Assembly (NCBI RefSeq): GCF_016522075.1
Contig: NZ_JAEHFW010000003.1
Span: forward strand, 1 to 64,000
Origin: Mucilaginibacter segetis
GTDB lineage: Bacteria > Bacteroidota > Bacteroidia > Sphingobacteriales > Sphingobacteriaceae
Length of the DNA: 64,000 bases
Direction of reading: 5' to 3'
The position numbers and the translations under genes were made by a program. The notes under the pieces are model-generated. The model made no database searches, had not been told where the DNA came from, and was given only the letters and a program-made list of their open reading frames with translations. Within the stretch, counting starts at the first letter, position 1. The number at the start of each line of letters is the position of its first letter. This document shows positions 26,016 through 35,782 of this stretch, in pieces.

Positions 26016-29000
26016 ATGCGTAAACGTTTATATTTATTAAAATCAGCCTGTTTTATTTTTATAAACGTTGTATTATTTACAGCGCAAGGTGCATGGGCCC
26101 AGTATCAAAACGCTTATAAAACCGCTTTAACCATAAACGAAGGGCTGTCGCACAGTAACGTTAAGTTTATTTTAAAGGATAAAACCGGCTATGTTTGGTT
26201 AGCTACTGATGATGGTTTAAACCGGTATGACGGTTATTCGTTTAAGGTATACCGTCATAAAAAAAATGATAAGCACTCGCTCAGGGCTAATAATATCAAT
26301 ACCATTTTTGAGGATAACAACGGTGATTTATGGATAGGCACCGGCGGTGGCGGGGTAAGTTTATACAACAGGGATTTAGATTCGTTCACCAATTTTGGTC
26401 CGAATAAAAACGACATCACCACTATATCAAATGATGACGTTACCTGCATGTATCAGGATGATAATAATGATATATGGGTTGGTACCTATTCCGGTTTAAA
26501 CAGGTTAAACCTTAAAACACGCACCTTTGAAAGGTTTTTTTATGAAAAGGATAAGGATTATATTCCTGACAGGCATATTTATGCCATAGCAAAAGATAAT
26601 TCCGGTAAATTATGGCTCGGCACCGAAGGCGGACTGGTATTATTTGACACAAAAACACATACCCATAAGAAATACACACATAATGATGCTGACCCGCAAA
26701 GTATAGCCAGTAATTATATACGGGGGCTATTGATGGAGCCCAATGGTGATTTGTGGATTGCCACTGCCGATAAGGGCCTGGATCTTTTTGAACACCAAAG
26801 TCACACATTTAAACATTATACTCACCAGGCAGGAAATAATGGCAGTATAATAAGTAATTCTGTTTTTACCATTGCCACGGCAGCAAATAATAAATTATGG
26901 GTTGGTACTGAAGAAGGGCTGGATGTTTTTAATAAATCCACTCAAAAATTTGAACATCAGTATAACACGTTCAACAAAAAAATAAACTCTGTTAATTATG
27001 TGCTGGATAAGGAAAATATTTTACGCGTTGGCACATTTGGTTCGGGGGTTTTAAAGTATGATAACAATATCCCCTCGTTTGTGCAGTTCTCAAACCCGGG
27101 CAATGTTCCTGACGGGCTTACCAATAATCATATATTATCATTTGCGGAGGTGGGCAATGATATCTGGATAGGTACTGATGGCGGTGGGCTTAATTATCTG
27201 GATAAAACCACTCAAAAAATAACACATGATAATACCGGTTTAAGCAATAGTAAGGTACTCACGATATTAAAAGATAAAGATAAAAAACTCTGGTTAGGCA
27301 CCTATGGCGACGGACTGGATGTTGTTGAAAGCAAAACACGCAAAATAAAGCATTACAGTAAGGGGAATTCGGTGGAAGGCTTAAGTAATGACATCATATT
27401 TTCGTTGGCTCAGGATAGCAACGGCGACGTTTGGGTAGGTTATGACGAGGGTGGAGTTGATATTATACATAACGGCACCATAACCAAACGTTACCGTTAT
27501 GATAGCCGGGATACAGTACATAGCCTGAGTAACAACGATGTAAGAATAATTTATCGTGACCGGGCGAATAATATATGGATAGGGACGTATGACGGCTTAA
27601 ACTTATATAACAGGAAGAGAGATAACTTTACCCATTATAAAGTTTTTAATACAGGGCTAACACACAACACCATCTCAGATATTTTTGAGGACAGCCGGGG
27701 GAATTTATGGATAGGAACCATAGGCGGGGGATTAAACCTTTACAACCCGAAAACCAAAAAACTGGCAGGGTATCATTTTCCCAATGGCTCAATATATTCT
27801 ATAATTAACGGGGTGCTTGAAGATAAGTACGGATACCTATGGGTGAGTACTACTAACGGATTGGTGCGTTTTAAGGCCGGTACTAAGGAATTCAGGCATT
27901 TTAATGTACTGAACGGTTTGCAGGGCCCGGAATTTTCTAAAGGCGCAAGTCTGCTCACTAAAAACGGTGAATTGTTATTTGGCGGCCTTGACGGGTTTAA
28001 TATAATAGATCCGGAAAGGTTACCTGTAAACAAAAATATACCACAGGTGATCATAAGCGGGTTTCAGCTGTTCAATAAAGCGGTACCGGTAGGAGGGGAT
28101 TCGCCTTTAACCAAGGTGGCAAGCCAAACGCAGGAAATCCGCCTTAATTACGATCAATCGGTTTTTACCATAGCTTATACCGCATTGAATTTTACCTTAC
28201 CCAGCCTTAATCAATACGCTTACGTGTTGGAAGGCTTTGAAAAGGATTGGAATTATGTAGGCACACAACGCGAAGCTACTTACACCAATCTTGACCCCGG
28301 TGAATATACCTTTAAAGTAAAAGCAGCTAATAATGACGGGCTATGGAGCCCACAGTCCACACAGATAAAAATAATTGTAATAGCTCCGTTCTGGATGACC
28401 TGGTGGTTTAAAGTTTTGATAACATTAATAATTGCCGGCATTTTATTTGGTTTTTACAGATACCGCCTCTACGAAATTGAAGCTAAAAAAACTAAGCTGG
28501 AACAACTGGTTAAAAAACGAACAGCAGAAATAGCAGAGCAGGCAAACAGGTTGCAGGATCAGTCGGAAGAGTTGACCGCTATAAATGAGGAATTGCAGGC
28601 ACAATCCGAAGAGCTGATAGATCAGCGTGAGCAGGAACAAAAGGCGCGTATGGAAGCCGAAAGAGCTAACAAAGCCAAGAGTGTATTTTTGGCTACCATG
28701 AGCCACGAGATACGTACCCCGATGAACGGCGTTATGGGAATGGCGTCGTTATTATGCGAAACGGAGCTTGACCCTGAACAAAGGGAATATGCCGAAACCA
28801 TACGTATGAGCGGCGAAAGCCTCATCAATGTGATCAATGATATACTTGATTTTTCGAAAATAGAATCGGGAGAGATGGTGCTTGATGTGCATGAGTTTAG
28901 TTTGCGGGAATGTATTGAAGAAGTGTTGAAGCTTTTTGCAGGGCAGGCTTTAAAAAAGAGCATTAAGCTCACTTATACAATAGGTGAAAATATTCCGAAC

Positions 29001-29831
29001 GATATTATCAGTGATAAGTTAAGGCTGAAGCAAGTGCTGATCAACCTTGTTGGCAACGCATTAAAGTTCACTAAACAGGGTGTAGTAAACATATCCGTAA
29101 AAGTAATACATGCCGGAGCCGGCCGGTTAAAGCTGGGTTTTGAAGTTACGGATACCGGCATCGGTATCTCGGCAGATAAACTTGCACGTTTGTTCAAGCC
29201 GTTTTCTCAGGGCGATTCGTCAACTACTCGTAAGTATGGCGGTACAGGCTTAGGATTAGTAATATGCAAACGTTTGGTAGAGTTACTCGGCGGCGCCATA
29301 TATGTTGAAAGTGAACAGGATAAGGGTACAAAAGTTGCTTTTGAAATGGAGTGTGAGATCAGTAATGTTGCGCAGATACCGCAGGTTGTTGCAGCAACAC
29401 ATCAGCCGCAGGAAGTGATATCGGTTAATTTTGCCGCCAAATGCCCGTTACAAATACTGATAGCTGAGGATAATATGGTTAACCAGAAGGTTATACAGCA
29501 AATGCTTAAGAAATTTGGCTACCAGCCACATGTGGTAAATAATGGCCGCGAAGCTGTTGATGTTTTGCAAATTCGGCAATTTGATCTGATACTGATGGAT
29601 GTACAAATGCCGGAGCTTGACGGATTAGAGGCTACCCGGCAAATAAGAAAACAACAGAGGCCTCAACCGGTAATTATTGCCATGACAGCAAGCGCCATGC
29701 CTGAGGATAAGATAATGTGCCTGAATGCCGGGATGGATTACTTTATGTCGAAACCTATAGGCTTTGCGGAATTACATATCAATCTGGAAAAGGCTTACGC
29801 CCATGTAATTAAAAACGCCGCTATAAATTAA
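26016..29831 (+). CDS. Hybrid two-component sensor kinase with beta-propeller sensor
   Basis: A 1271-residue membrane protein. After a signal segment come about a dozen two-component-regulator propeller repeats (recurring LWIGT-type strands, residues about 35-670), a Y_Y_Y domain (to about 785), one TM helix ([20 protein letters not shown]), a coiled coil, a HisKA domain (H897 in MSHEIRTP), an ATPase domain ([25 protein letters not shown]) and a C-terminal receiver (D1195 in LILMDVQMP, Lys in MSKPIG). The usual C-terminal AraC helix-turn-helix of Bacteroidota HTCS sensors is absent, so output must pass through the receiver to another protein. It stands as a single gene, and its stop overlaps by 4 bases the convergent JmjC-like gene. 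ATG 26016 is used rather than a GTG two codons before it. Confidence 0.93.
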   Translation: MRKRLYLLKSACFIFINVVLFTAQGAWAQYQNAYKTALTINEGLSHSNVKFILKDKTGYVWLATDDGLNRYDGYSFKVYRHKKNDKHSLRANNINTIFEDNNGDLWIGTGGGGVSLYNRDLDSFTNFGPNKNDITTISNDDVTCMYQDDNNDIWVGTYSGLNRLNLKTRTFERFFYEKDKDYIPDRHIYAIAKDNSGKLWLGTEGGLVLFDTKTHTHKKYTHNDADPQSIASNYIRGLLMEPNGDLWIATADKGLDLFEHQSHTFKHYTHQAGNNGSIISNSVFTIATAANNKLWVGTEEGLDVFNKSTQKFEHQYNTFNKKINSVNYVLDKENILRVGTFGSGVLKYDNNIPSFVQFSNPGNVPDGLTNNHILSFAEVGNDIWIGTDGGGLNYLDKTTQKITHDNTGLSNSKVLTILKDKDKKLWLGTYGDGLDVVESKTRKIKHYSKGNSVEGLSNDIIFSLAQDSNGDVWVGYDEGGVDIIHNGTITKRYRYDSRDTVHSLSNNDVRIIYRDRANNIWIGTYDGLNLYNRKRDNFTHYKVFNTGLTHNTISDIFEDSRGNLWIGTIGGGLNLYNPKTKKLAGYHFPNGSIYSIINGVLEDKYGYLWVSTTNGLVRFKAGTKEFRHFNVLNGLQGPEFSKGASLLTKNGELLFGGLDGFNIIDPERLPVNKNIPQVIISGFQLFNKAVPVGGDSPLTKVASQTQEIRLNYDQSVFTIAYTALNFTLPSLNQYAYVLEGFEKDWNYVGTQREATYTNLDPGEYTFKVKAANNDGLWSPQSTQIKIIVIAPFWMTWWFKVLITLIIAGILFGFYRYRLYEIEAKKTKLEQLVKKRTAEIAEQANRLQDQSEELTAINEELQAQSEELIDQREQEQKARMEAERANKAKSVFLATMSHEIRTPMNGVMGMASLLCETELDPEQREYAETIRMSGESLINVINDILDFSKIESGEMVLDVHEFSLRECIEEVLKLFAGQALKKSIKLTYTIGENIPNDIISDKLRLKQVLINLVGNALKFTKQGVVNISVKVIHAGAGRLKLGFEVTDTGIGISADKLARLFKPFSQGDSSTTRKYGGTGLGLVICKRLVELLGGAIYVESEQDKGTKVAFEMECEISNVAQIPQVVAATHQPQEVISVNFAAKCPLQILIAEDNMVNQKVIQQMLKKFGYQPHVVNNGREAVDVLQIRQFDLILMDVQMPELDGLEATRQIRKQQRPQPVIIAMTASAMPEDKIMCLNAGMDYFMSKPIGFAELHINLEKAYAHVIKNAAIN

Positions 29832-30709
29832 TAAGGCTTACCTGCAGCCAGCTCTTTATTGGCCCATTTAATGGCCAGGTCTTCGCGGTATTTAGCGTAA
29901 TTCGTTTTAAAAGCCATTTTTAATAAACTATCAACCCCGCCTTTAACAGCCAGGTTATATAAACTGGCGGCTTTGCGGCTAACTGAGGCATCCCAGGCAC
30001 GCAAACTTAACGAGTATGAGCCATCAATATATTTCATCCAATGCCAGTAGCCGGTAGGCATAAACAGGGTATCGCCGTGTTCCAAAAATACTTCGGTGCC
30101 TTCCACACCTTCCAGCGCGGGGAATTTCTTGATATCGGGGTTTTGCACATCATAATCCTCCAGCGCGTAAGTAGCGTTGGGGATACAATATAGGCGGCGT
30201 TTCCATTTATTTTCAAAAAGGATAACATGTTTGCGCCCGCCAAAGTGGGTATGGAAGATGTGCGGCAGGTCAATATCGTAATGTAAAAAGGTTACCGAGT
30301 TTGAACCACCGAAAAACATGGCGGGCATGCTTTCCAAAAATCCACCCATAAGGTCTTTAGGTAAAACAATATCATCCAGTAATTGCGGGGCCTGCTTAAA
30401 AATATTGAAGAAGAATATGCGCAGTTCTGTTGGGGTGGAGCGTATCAGGTCGATATATTCATCAAAAGGCATTTCCTTTGCTGATGAATTAATGGGTTTT
30501 GACGGATCGGCCTTTGAGTTATCGTATAATGGGACTATCTTTTTACCTACTACCTGTTTTAAATATTCCGGGGTCCACTTTTCACGGGCGGGCCAGCTAT
30601 TGGTCAGGCCTTTTATTACCAGCGGCCGTCGCGGTTTTAAATAATTATTTTTAAAGTCCTCCGGACTAATATTATCAACCGTGTCGATAGGGCGCAGTAA
30701 GAAGCTCAT
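29828..30709 (-). CDS. JmjC/cupin-8 protein, copy 1
   Basis: A 293-residue 2-oxoglutarate/Fe(II) oxygenase-like protein. The iron site is H143-x-D145 (FLHYDID) with the distal H223 ([14 protein letters not shown]); K160 in GGRKHVILF may hold 2-oxoglutarate. Bacterial relatives include peptide or protein hydroxylases, but the substrate is unknown. It is collinear, without gaps, with the gene upstream (30818-31699), a clear tandem duplicate. The 108-base gap between them holds no terminator, so they may be co-transcribed. Its end overlaps the hybrid kinase gene by 4 bases. Confidence 0.9.
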   Translation of the reverse strand: MSFLLRPIDTVDNISPEDFKNNYLKPRRPLVIKGLTNSWPAREKWTPEYLKQVVGKKIVPLYDNSKADPSKPINSSAKEMPFDEYIDLIRSTPTELRIFFFNIFKQAPQLLDDIVLPKDLMGGFLESMPAMFFGGSNSVTFLHYDIDLPHIFHTHFGGRKHVILFENKWKRRLYCIPNATYALEDYDVQNPDIKKFPALEGVEGTEVFLEHGDTLFMPTGYWHWMKYIDGSYSLSLRAWDASVSRKAASLYNLAVKGGVDSLLKMAFKTNYAKYREDLAIKWANKELAAGKPY

Positions 30710-30817
30710 ATTTGATGTGTAAGCATTTGCATTTTAACCGGATAAATACGGTCAATAGCTTTAACGCCATCAAATAACGAAATAAAAAAGCAATAGTTAT
30801 CCGGTTAAAGTAAATTT

Positions 30818-31699
30818 TTATGCGGGCCTGCCGTCTGTTAACGCCTTATTGGCGCGTTTTATCGCCAGTTGTTCTTTCCAGCTCATATAGCGTGTTTTGT
30901 AATTCTTCTTCATTATATCATCAAACTTGCGCTGTATGGTTAAATTATAAAGGCTTTTTGCTTTTATCCCCCATGATCTGTCCCAGGCCCGTAATGATAT
31001 GGAAAAAGAACCATCCAGGTATTTCATCCAATGCCAGTAGCCGGTAGGCATAAACAGCGTGTCGCCATGTTCCAGATATGCCTCAATTCCTTCTACTCCG
31101 TTTAGCGCAGGGAATTTATCAAAATCAGGATCTTCGATATCATAATCTTCCAGGGCGTATGTAGCAAATGGAATGCAGTAAAGGCGTTCGCTCCATTCCT
31201 GATCGAAAAGTATCACATGTTTGCGGCCATTAAAATGCGTATGAAAAATATGAGCGAGGTCGATATCGTAATGTAAAAACGTAACTGAACCCTGGCCGCC
31301 AAAAAACATATTAGGGTACTTGTCCAGAAAGCCACCCATCAGATCGGTAGGGGAGCGGTAATCATCCAGCAATTGAGGGGCGTGTTTTATAGGGTCGAAT
31401 AAAAATATGCGCAGGTCGGTAGGGCCTTTTTGTATCAGGTCAATATAATCGCCAAACTTCATTTCGGCAGCGGCTGCATTTATCGGTTTGGATGGGTCGG
31501 CCTTTGAGCTATCATACAAAGGCACTATTTTTTCACCTACCACTTCCTTTAAATAATCAAAGGTCCACTTGTTTAAAGCCGGCCAGCTTTCTGTAGCTTT
31601 GGTTATTACCAAAGGTTTGCGAGGCTTTAAATAATTATTAATAAAATCCTCTTTACTGATGTGATCAACCCTGTCAATAGGAGATAAAGACAAACTCAT
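30818..31699 (-). CDS. JmjC/cupin-8 protein, copy 2
   Basis: The 293-residue paralogue of copy 1, same length and alignable residue by residue. The iron ligands H143, D145 and H223 and K160 are all kept ([30 protein letters not shown]). Differences concentrate in residues 90-120 and in the C-terminal 50 residues, where the substrate-facing and dimer parts usually lie, so the two may have different targets. It is the first gene of the pair. Confidence 0.9.
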   Translation of the reverse strand: MSLSLSPIDRVDHISKEDFINNYLKPRKPLVITKATESWPALNKWTFDYLKEVVGEKIVPLYDSSKADPSKPINAAAAEMKFGDYIDLIQKGPTDLRIFLFDPIKHAPQLLDDYRSPTDLMGGFLDKYPNMFFGGQGSVTFLHYDIDLAHIFHTHFNGRKHVILFDQEWSERLYCIPFATYALEDYDIEDPDFDKFPALNGVEGIEAYLEHGDTLFMPTGYWHWMKYLDGSFSISLRAWDRSWGIKAKSLYNLTIQRKFDDIMKKNYKTRYMSWKEQLAIKRANKALTDGRPA

Positions 31700-31783
31700 A
31701 TTTACAATTCCTTAACATGCAAAATTAAAAAAATAGGAAAAATAATATTATCCTATATTTTTTTTGATGTTTTTTTGACAAAA

Positions 31784-31818
31784 TAAAACCCGGTGCATGC
31801 TTGCAGCCGGGTTATTTT
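31784..31818 (-). terminator. Terminator after the fasciclin gene
   Basis: A 10-bp stem with one mismatch (ACCCGGTGCA and TGCAGCCGGGT, small loop) flanked by A/T-rich tracts lies about 45 bases beyond the fasciclin gene stop on the minus strand. It separates that gene from the cupin pair. Confidence 0.65.
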
Positions 31819-31861
31819 ATAGGTAGATAAAAATGTTTTCAGAAGCTATACAACCACGTTA

Positions 31862-32410
31862 TTAGTTGGGCATTAATACACTGTTAACTACATGTATAAC
31901 GCCATTGCTTTGATTAACATCGGCAATAGTTACCCATGATTTTCCGCCTTTTTCATCAACCAGGTATATTTTTTTGCCTTGCATCATAGCGGTTAGTATT
32001 CCACCGCTAACGGTATTTAATTCAGCCTTACCGCCGCCTTCTTTAATTTTTGCCATAAGGTCTGCGGCGCTTAATTTGCCGGCTACTACATGGTAGGTTA
32101 ATATTTTAGTAAGTGCTGCTTTATTTTCAGGCTTTAATAAGGTTTCCACAGTTCCTTTAGATAATTTGTCGAAAGCCTCATTAGTTGGGGCAAATACCGT
32201 GAATGGGCCTTTTGATTCCAGTGTCTCGACCAGGCCGGCGGCTTTAACGGCTGCAACCAGCGTGGTGTGGTCTTTTGAATTTATTGCGTTTTGTACAATA
32301 TTTTTAGTTGGGTACATGGCTGCACCGCCTACCATTTTTGTTTGTGCGTACGTGTTTGGAGCGATTGCGATAGCTGCTAAGGCAAACGCTGCGATAAGTA
32401 ATTTTTTCAT
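31862..32410 (-). CDS. Secreted fasciclin (FAS1) domain protein
   Basis: A 182-residue protein with a Sec signal peptide (MKKLLIAAFALAAIAIAP, then NTYAQ) and one FAS1 domain. The two conserved boxes are visible: H1 as GPFTVFAPTNEAFDKLSKGT and H2 as GVIHVVNSVLMPN, with YHVVAGK between them. FAS1 proteins mediate adhesion or matrix contacts and are abundant in Bacteroidota. No lipobox is seen, so it is periplasmic or released. It stands alone. Confidence 0.93.
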   Translation of the reverse strand: MKKLLIAAFALAAIAIAPNTYAQTKMVGGAAMYPTKNIVQNAINSKDHTTLVAAVKAAGLVETLESKGPFTVFAPTNEAFDKLSKGTVETLLKPENKAALTKILTYHVVAGKLSAADLMAKIKEGGGKAELNTVSGGILTAMMQGKKIYLVDEKGGKSWVTIADVNQSNGVIHVVNSVLMPN

Positions 32411-32533
32411 TTTTCTGTAGGTATGTTAGTTATTGAAAGATACGCCGTAGCAGCGCGTTCGGTTTTTCCCGGAGTTCATAATAGTACAACGAGCGGCTAT
32501 ACAAACTGTTTGGAAAGATTATATTTATAAATA

Positions 32534-33655
32534 TTAAAAGAAGAGTGCTGCTGCTATTGCATCAGCATAAAGCTTGCCGCTGCTGCTTAGTGTTAGTATG
32601 TTATGTGAGATTTGAAGGTTGCCGTTATCCAGGTAAACTTTAGCGTTTTTTAATAACCCGGCAGACGCCGAAGCCGAGATGGTGTCAAGCTTATCCATAT
32701 CAAGCCCCCACATGGTACGTAACGAGGTCATGATGTATTCGTTAAGGCGATCTGCTTCGGACAATATTTCAATCTCCGCGGGGATGTTGTTTTCAGTAAG
32801 TGAGCGCAGGTAGGTGGCATTGTTTGCTATATTCCATTGCCTGCTGTGGCCGTTAAAAGAATGTGCCGATGGGCCAATGCCCAGGTAATTTACTCCTTTC
32901 CAGTAGTTGGAGTTGTGCCTGGAGTAATGCCCGGGTTTGCAGAAATTGGAGATCTCATAATGTTCAAAACCCTTTTGCAGCATGGCATCGGTTAATATAG
33001 CAAATTGTTCCGCACTCTGCTGCTCGCTCATGGGCGGTTGTTTTTTTTTGCTGATGAATGCAGCCAGAGCGGTTTGCGGCTCCACCGTCATGGAATAGGC
33101 GGATACATGGGGTATATCCAGCTCAAAAATTTTATTCAGGTTATAATTCCATTTGAAATCGCTTAGTAGGGGGTAGCCGTAAATAAGATCGGCGGTGATG
33201 TTCTCAAACCCGGCATCCTGCGCACGTTTAACCGATGCTTCGGCTTCGGTAGCGCGGTGTACACGGTTCATCCATAGTAGATCCTCATCAAAGAAAGACT
33301 GAATGCCGATACTAAAGCGATTGATGGCAGTTTGCCTTAAGGCGGCTATTTTTTGTTGGTGCAGATCGTCCGGGTTGGCCTCCAGTGTTACTTCGGTGCC
33401 GATCTCAACGTCATAATGTTGTGTAATGGTATCAAGCAGGCGGTTTATTTCATCAGCAGTTAATACCGATGGGGTGCCGCCGCCAAAGTAGATGGTGTTT
33501 ATAGTTTCCTCACCTAAATAATCGCGGCGAAGTTTTATTTCTTTGATGATAGCCTGCAGCATATCATCCTTATACTTTAACGATGTACTAAAATGGAAAT
33601 CGCAGTAATGGCAGGCCTGCTTACAAAAAGGAATGTGAATATAGATACCTGCCAT
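32534..33655 (-). CDS. hemW: Radical SAM heme chaperone HemW
   Basis: A 373-residue radical SAM protein. The 4Fe-4S motif is C11-x3-C15-x2-C18 (CKQACHYC), followed by GGGTPS and a HemN-type C-terminal domain. It resembles anaerobic coproporphyrinogen oxidase, but the start MAGIYIHIPFCK and length mark the HemW group, which carries heme to respiratory enzymes rather than oxidising coproporphyrinogen. It is divergent from the DUF4271 gene; hemD lies just beyond, making a small heme-related neighbourhood. Confidence 0.93.
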   Translation of the reverse strand: MAGIYIHIPFCKQACHYCDFHFSTSLKYKDDMLQAIIKEIKLRRDYLGEETINTIYFGGGTPSVLTADEINRLLDTITQHYDVEIGTEVTLEANPDDLHQQKIAALRQTAINRFSIGIQSFFDEDLLWMNRVHRATEAEASVKRAQDAGFENITADLIYGYPLLSDFKWNYNLNKIFELDIPHVSAYSMTVEPQTALAAFISKKKQPPMSEQQSAEQFAILTDAMLQKGFEHYEISNFCKPGHYSRHNSNYWKGVNYLGIGPSAHSFNGHSRQWNIANNATYLRSLTENNIPAEIEILSEADRLNEYIMTSLRTMWGLDMDKLDTISASASAGLLKNAKVYLDNGNLQISHNILTLSSSGKLYADAIAAALFF

Positions 33656-33764
33656 GCCGCAAATATAAATTATTTAAAAGGCAGGTTGCATTTGTAATAA
33701 AATTTGCGCAGCAATTACAAAACTTTAAATATTAAGGTATTTTTGCGGTTGAAGGATATTACGC

Positions 33765-34748
33765 ATGAGATTTTACATCTGCCTGTTTTTTTTAACGTTT
33801 ATTGCTTTTGTTGCCAGTGCGCAGCAGGATACTCTACCCGTTAATAATGATAGTGTAACGTATAAGCCGGCTGTTACCAGGCTGCCGCTGCTTGATTCTG
33901 TTGCGCAGGCGCTGGCCGTAAGGCAAAAAGAAATTGCCGACTCCTTAGCTATACTATATGTTAAAAAACCCGACCCGGGGCGCATTAACCTGTTTGTTGA
34001 TAGTGTATTAAAAAGCAGTGTTTATAAGGGAGATAATTTTCTGAGTCTTTCATCGGGACGAAAAAAAAACAATTTAGGGTATGGACACGCCCGCCCATCA
34101 CGTGATGTTTGGGTTATAGGGGTTATTATATTTTTGTTGCTTTTTACCGCTGTGGTAAATATTTATTCCAATAACGATGTAGGATACGTTTTTCAATCAC
34201 TTTTTAGCGTGGGCAGCAGGACTCAGGGGGCTAAAGAGGATGCACCCGTTAATACATGGTCGTTTATTGGTCTGTTTCTGCTTTTTGGGTTCACATCGGG
34301 GATATTTCTATACCTGCTAACAACCGGATATTATAAGGTTTATTACCCTGTTGGAGGTATCCAACTTTTTTTTACACTGTCATTAGTGATCATTGCGCTG
34401 TTTGCCGGGAAATTTTTAGTATTGAAATTTTTAGGGTTCATTTTTGATATCAATAAACTGATAAACGGATATATATCCGTTTTATCGCTTACATATTTTA
34501 ATGTCACTTTTGTGTTTTTGCCCGTTGCGGTATGTTTCAGCTTAATTGCCGATAAATTTATTCCTTACCTGTTGGTTATCACCCTATTATTAGTGCTTGG
34601 TATTTTCATTTGGCAGTATGTACGCAGCAGCGTCAGTATTATTTCTACGTTTAGGTTTCATAAGTTTTATTTATTTCTCTATCTTTGTGCCCTTGAAATT
34701 TGCCCTATATTAATACTAATTAAGGCACTTAATATTGGATTTAGGTAG
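33765..34748 (+). CDS. DUF4271 membrane protein
   Basis: A 327-residue protein with a signal peptide (MRFYICLFFLTFIAFVASAQ), a soluble linker (about 20-110) and six to seven transmembrane segments from about 120 to the end. The family, DUF4271, is confined to Bacteroidota and often sits directly before hemD and the gldKLMN cluster, as here (14 bases to hemD). Its biochemical role is unknown; a link to envelope or T9SS function is inferred only from this conserved position. Confidence 0.85.
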   Translation: MRFYICLFFLTFIAFVASAQQDTLPVNNDSVTYKPAVTRLPLLDSVAQALAVRQKEIADSLAILYVKKPDPGRINLFVDSVLKSSVYKGDNFLSLSSGRKKNNLGYGHARPSRDVWVIGVIIFLLLFTAVVNIYSNNDVGYVFQSLFSVGSRTQGAKEDAPVNTWSFIGLFLLFGFTSGIFLYLLTTGYYKVYYPVGGIQLFFTLSLVIIALFAGKFLVLKFLGFIFDINKLINGYISVLSLTYFNVTFVFLPVAVCFSLIADKFIPYLLVITLLLVLGIFIWQYVRSSVSIISTFRFHKFYLFLYLCALEICPILILIKALNIGFR

Positions 34749-34762
34749 TTATAAGTATAGCA

Positions 34763-35521
34763 TTGGAAGATAGAAAGAAAAAGGTTAAGAGTATATTAGT
34801 TACATTACCGAAGCCTGAAAATGACAAAAACCCCTACTCAGATCTGGCAAAGAAACTCAATTTGAAAATTGACTTCAGGTCGTTTATTCATGTTGAGGGT
34901 GTACCTGCGAAAGAATTTCGTAAGGATAAGATCAACCTTGCAGATTTTACCGCAGTTATATTTACAAGTCGTAATTCTGCTGACCATTTTTTCAGAATAT
35001 GTGAGGAAATGCGCTATGATGTTCCGTCAGATATGAAATATTTCTGCCTTTCAGAAACTATAGCTCTTTACCTGCAGAAATACATCCAATATCGTAAGCG
35101 TAAAATATTTTTTGGTAAACAAACCGCTGTAGACCTGGCTGAAGTGTTAAAAAAACATGCAGACGAACGGTTTTTATATCCGTGCTCTGATGTGGCAGCA
35201 GAAGAAACACAACGCTTTTTGCTTGATAATGGTTATGATTTTACGCCGGCAGTACTATTCCGTACCGTGTGCAGCGATCTTAGCGATCTTGCAGATGTTT
35301 TTTATGACATTATCGCTTTCTTTAGCCCATCAAGCATACAATCCTTATACAAGAACTTCCCGGACTTTAAACAGAATGATACACGTATTGCCGCTTTTGG
35401 AGCCACTACGCACAAGGCTGTTTTGGAAGCGGGTCTTATTCTTGATATACCCGCGCCAATGCCCGATGCCCCTTCAATGACCATGGCTATTGACGAATAC
35501 GTTAAGCAGGTGAACAAATAA
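34763..35521 (+). CDS. hemD: Uroporphyrinogen-III synthase
   Basis: A 252-residue two-domain protein of the HemD family, closing hydroxymethylbilane to uroporphyrinogen III for heme. Family landmarks are SILVTLPKPENDKNPY at the start, the FTSRNSADHF block (VIFTSRNSA), and the second-domain FFSPSSIQSLYKNFP with FGATTHKAV near the C terminus. It has no ATG: an in-frame stop lies just upstream at 34742, so translation must begin at TTG 34763. It follows the DUF4271 gene by 14 bases and precedes gldK by 261 bases. Confidence 0.9.
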   Translation: MEDRKKKVKSILVTLPKPENDKNPYSDLAKKLNLKIDFRSFIHVEGVPAKEFRKDKINLADFTAVIFTSRNSADHFFRICEEMRYDVPSDMKYFCLSETIALYLQKYIQYRKRKIFFGKQTAVDLAEVLKKHADERFLYPCSDVAAEETQRFLLDNGYDFTPAVLFRTVCSDLSDLADVFYDIIAFFSPSSIQSLYKNFPDFKQNDTRIAAFGATTHKAVLEAGLILDIPAPMPDAPSMTMAIDEYVKQVNK

Positions 35522-35674
35522 CAGCAAGTTGTTTTTTTTGCGTTATAAAAGTTTGCAACATTCTTAAATCATCCACGTATAAATGACCTGTTTGGTAGGG
35601 TTTACACACTTACCTTGATTTTTATTGTTAAATAGTTTGATAATTTTTATCTTTTTAACTTAAAATGATGTTAA

Positions 35675-35704
35675 TTTGATTTTGACAAACATTATTTACC
35701 TTTG
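35675..35704 (+). promoter_or_regulatory. Promoter of the gldKLMN operon
   Basis: TTTG at 35675-35678, an 18-base spacer, then TACCTTTG at 35697-35704, which fits the Bacteroidota primary-sigma consensus (TTTG, about 19 bases, TAnnTTTG). Transcription would start near 35711, about 70 bases before the gldK start. No transcript data were available. Confidence 0.6.
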
Positions 35705-35782
35705 AATGAAGTATATTTAATATATTCGAGGGTGCGTTTATTGCTTAATTTTATAGCGGGATAATTGATTTTGTATACAAAA

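Noticed and set aside
26100..28020. Repeated LWIGT-type segments as a tandem DNA repeat
   Set aside because: They are protein-level propeller repeats in the hybrid kinase; the DNA copies are too diverged for a true tandem repeat.
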